Shown: piece after piece, positions 40,499-42,027 of the stretch
Layout of the letters: every line of letters begins with the position of its first letter
Position numbering within the stretch: the stretch's first letter is position 1
Assembly (NCBI GenBank): GCA_038230415.1
Contig: JBBRNH010000040.1
Coordinates: 1 to 42,027 of the forward strand
Direction of reading: 5' to 3'
From: JBBRNH01 sp038230415
GTDB taxonomy: Bacteria; Bacteroidota; Bacteroidia; Cytophagales; Spirosomataceae
Length of the DNA stretch: 42,027 bases
Translations under genes and position numbers: made by a program
The notes under the pieces: model-generated
The model's database searches: none
What the model was told of the DNA's origin: nothing
Seen by the model: only the letters and a program-made list of their open reading frames with translations

Positions 40499-41917
40499 AT
40501 GCCAACCCGACTCTTTTTACCCATAATCCGCCTGACTGCCGCTGCCGGTTTGGGCTGGCTGCTCGCGGGCTGCGCGGCCTACATGAATCAGCCACGCGGC
40601 CCCCGCCCGGCCCGCTTAGGCGAAGAAACCGTAGTGACCGGCAATCTGCGGAACCTGCCCAAACCCAACGAGAAAATCTACGCGGCTGTCTATAAATTCA
40701 GAGACCTCACGGGGCAATATAAACTGACCGAAACGGGGTCTAATTTCTCGACCGCCGTAACCCAGGGAACCACCAATATTTTGCTCAAAGCCCTGGAGGA
40801 AAGCGGTTGGTTTGTGCCGATTGAGCGCGAAAACGTCAGCAACCTCCTCAACGAGCGAAAAATCATCCGGTCGAGCATGGCGCAGTTCAAGAGCGAGGCC
40901 GACAACCTGCCTCCCCTGCTCTTTGCCGGGGTGATTATGGAGGGGGGCGTGGTTAGCTACGATGCCAACATTATTACGGGCGGGGCCGGCTTGCGCTATT
41001 TTGGCACGGGCGGGTCAACCCAATACCGGCAAGACCGGGTAACGGTGTATCTGCGGGCAGTTGCCACCAAAACCGGCAAAATTCTCAAAACGATTTACAC
41101 CTCAAAAACTATTCTGTCGCAATCAATAGATGGCGGTATTTTTCGGTACGTCACCTTCAAACGGCTCCTCGAAGCAGAAACCGGCTTCACCACTACTGAA
41201 CCGGCGCATTTAGCCGTGACCGAAGCCATCGAGAAAGCCGTTCATTCGTTGGTGATCGAAGGTATTCGGGATAGTTTGTGGACGGCATCGGGCGCGTCGC
41301 CCCAGTTAAAAACCAAAACCACTGCCGCCCTCAAAGCCTACGAAGCCGAACGTAATGAGATGGCGACAACCGATGTGTTTGGCGTTCAGGATCGGCTTGG
41401 GGCTACGTGGCTCGTGTTTCAGCCCTACGGCTCGGCCTGGCGATACCAGGGCGATTATGCCGGGCCGCTCATCAAACTCGGCTACGGCCTGTCGCTCGAT
41501 GTGTATCTGCGGCCCCGGTGGGCTGTTCAACTCAACGCCGGCACGGGAACGTGGGCAACCCGCAATTTCCTGAATTCGAGCTTTAACGAGTTGTCTGTCA
41601 ACATCATGCACCGCCCCCTGCCTTACCAGCACCTTACGCCCCTGTTGTATGCGGGTGGGGGCGTGATAACGCACGCAAGCGGCCAGCCCACCGAATCAAC
41701 AAAAAAATACTATGCCAAATTAACCGCCGGGGCCGGTCTCGAATACCAGTTTACGCGGACATTCGGCGTGCGGGGTACGGTAGACTACAACCAACCCCTG
41801 ACCGATGGCCTCGACGGGCGCACGGCGGGTCTCCGCAATGATTATTACCTGAAAGCCAATGTGGGCCTGATACTCGGTTTTTCGGGTCGGCGGGCATTTC
41901 GGCAACCCAACCAATAA
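40499..41917 (+). CDS. csgG: curli secretion channel CsgG with C-terminal outer-membrane-like domain
   Basis: The ATG at 40499 gives a lipoprotein signal with Cys25 (LLAGCAAY). Residues about 40-290 are the CsgG domain: FRDLTGQYKLTETGSNFSTA, LLKALEESGWFVPIERENVS, NLLNERKIIRSS, GGAGLRYFGTGGSTQYRQDR and VTVYLRAVATKTGKILKTIY. Asn82 and Phe83 match the pore constriction of E. coli CsgG (Asn55, Phe56), while the Tyr51 position is not clearly kept. E. coli CsgG has about 277 residues; this one has 472. Residues about 305-472 look like a porin-like beta-barrel (IKLGYGLSLDVYLRPRWAVQ, YAKLTAGAGLEYQFTRTFGV, LKANVGLILGFSGRR). The role of that part is unknown. Confidence 0.9.
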   Translation: MPTRLFLPIIRLTAAAGLGWLLAGCAAYMNQPRGPRPARLGEETVVTGNLRNLPKPNEKIYAAVYKFRDLTGQYKLTETGSNFSTAVTQGTTNILLKALEESGWFVPIERENVSNLLNERKIIRSSMAQFKSEADNLPPLLFAGVIMEGGVVSYDANIITGGAGLRYFGTGGSTQYRQDRVTVYLRAVATKTGKILKTIYTSKTILSQSIDGGIFRYVTFKRLLEAETGFTTTEPAHLAVTEAIEKAVHSLVIEGIRDSLWTASGASPQLKTKTTAALKAYEAERNEMATTDVFGVQDRLGATWLVFQPYGSAWRYQGDYAGPLIKLGYGLSLDVYLRPRWAVQLNAGTGTWATRNFLNSSFNELSVNIMHRPLPYQHLTPLLYAGGGVITHASGQPTESTKKYYAKLTAGAGLEYQFTRTFGVRGTVDYNQPLTDGLDGRTAGLRNDYYLKANVGLILGFSGRRAFRQPNQ

Positions 41918-41949
41918 TGCACCGCCCCACACATCATACACGTACCGAT

Positions 41950-42027
41950 ATGAACAGCCTTTTTTATCGCCTGCTGCTGGGTGTTGTTTTTATGGCAGCC
42001 GTTTGGGGGTGCAACGAAGAAACCTAC
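41950..42027 (+). CDS. lipoprotein, 5' end only (runs off the window)
   Basis: The ATG at 41950 opens MNSLFYRLLLGVVFMAAVWG, then CNEETY, a lipoprotein signal with lipobox Cys at residue 21. The frame is open to the end of the window, 26 codons. It lies 32 bases after csgG on the same strand, so it is probably part of the curli operon or just after it. Nothing more can be said about its function from this part. Confidence 0.65.
   Translation, partial: MNSLFYRLLLGVVFMAAVWGCNEETY

Overview
The window reads as chromosomal DNA of a GC-moderate Bacteroidota, most likely a Spirosoma-like member of the Cytophagales. Supporting signs are a type IX secretion (T9SS type B) C-terminal sorting domain, a TonB-dependent receptor paired with a DUF4249 lipoprotein, DUF4286 and DUF6090-like proteins, TAnnTTTG-type promoter boxes, few recognisable Shine-Dalgarno sequences, and a Bacteroidota-style curli operon. 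No rRNA, tRNA, CRISPR array, transposase or prophage genes were seen.

Layout: 1-2881 holds a gene tail, a membrane site-2 protease and a beta-propeller lipoprotein. 2861-4315 (minus) encodes a 4-hydroxybutyryl-CoA dehydratase-like protein. 4362-5060 is an AT-rich one-helix membrane protein. 5227-8191 (minus) is a galE-rfbB-rfbA nucleotide-sugar operon. 8337-9209 is a SirB1-like transglutaminase-fold protein. 9210-12100 is an AT-rich accessory island with a HEPN-like protein, a foldback element and a DUF262-HNH nuclease. 12389-14306 has a cytochrome b-like membrane protein divergent from a DUF4286 protein, then a lipoprotein. 14474-16605 has a RelE-type toxin-antitoxin pair running into an OmpA/PD40 protein. 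16595-22321 has an EamA transporter, a large T9SS cargo protein and a PQQ dehydrogenase carrying a cytochrome c domain. 22430-24109 has DUF2383, an FKBP isomerase and DinB.

24106-26153 (minus) is a restriction-modification pair in which a BsuBI/PstI-family endonuclease is coupled to a C5-cytosine methyltransferase. 26235-28602 (minus) has two tandem DUF433-DUF5615 modules, with the debris of a further DUF433 copy between them, translationally joined to a sugar isomerase. 28645-33627 has a Gfo/Idh/MocA oxidoreductase, then a TonB receptor and DUF4249 lipoprotein. 33633-36132 has two GT9 glycosyltransferase paralogs and a GNAT enzyme. 36482-36964 is a charged helical lipoprotein.

37422-42027 is a curli system: two large-repeat curlins, a strong intra-operon terminator, a third curlin-like protein, CsgE, CsgF, CsgG with an extra C-terminal putative outer-membrane domain, and the start of another lipoprotein at the edge. 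The most interesting material is this curli locus, the tandem DUF433-DUF5615 modules with remnant, the unusual restriction-modification pairing and the AT-rich island. Functions are inferred from motifs and remembered families; no database search was run.
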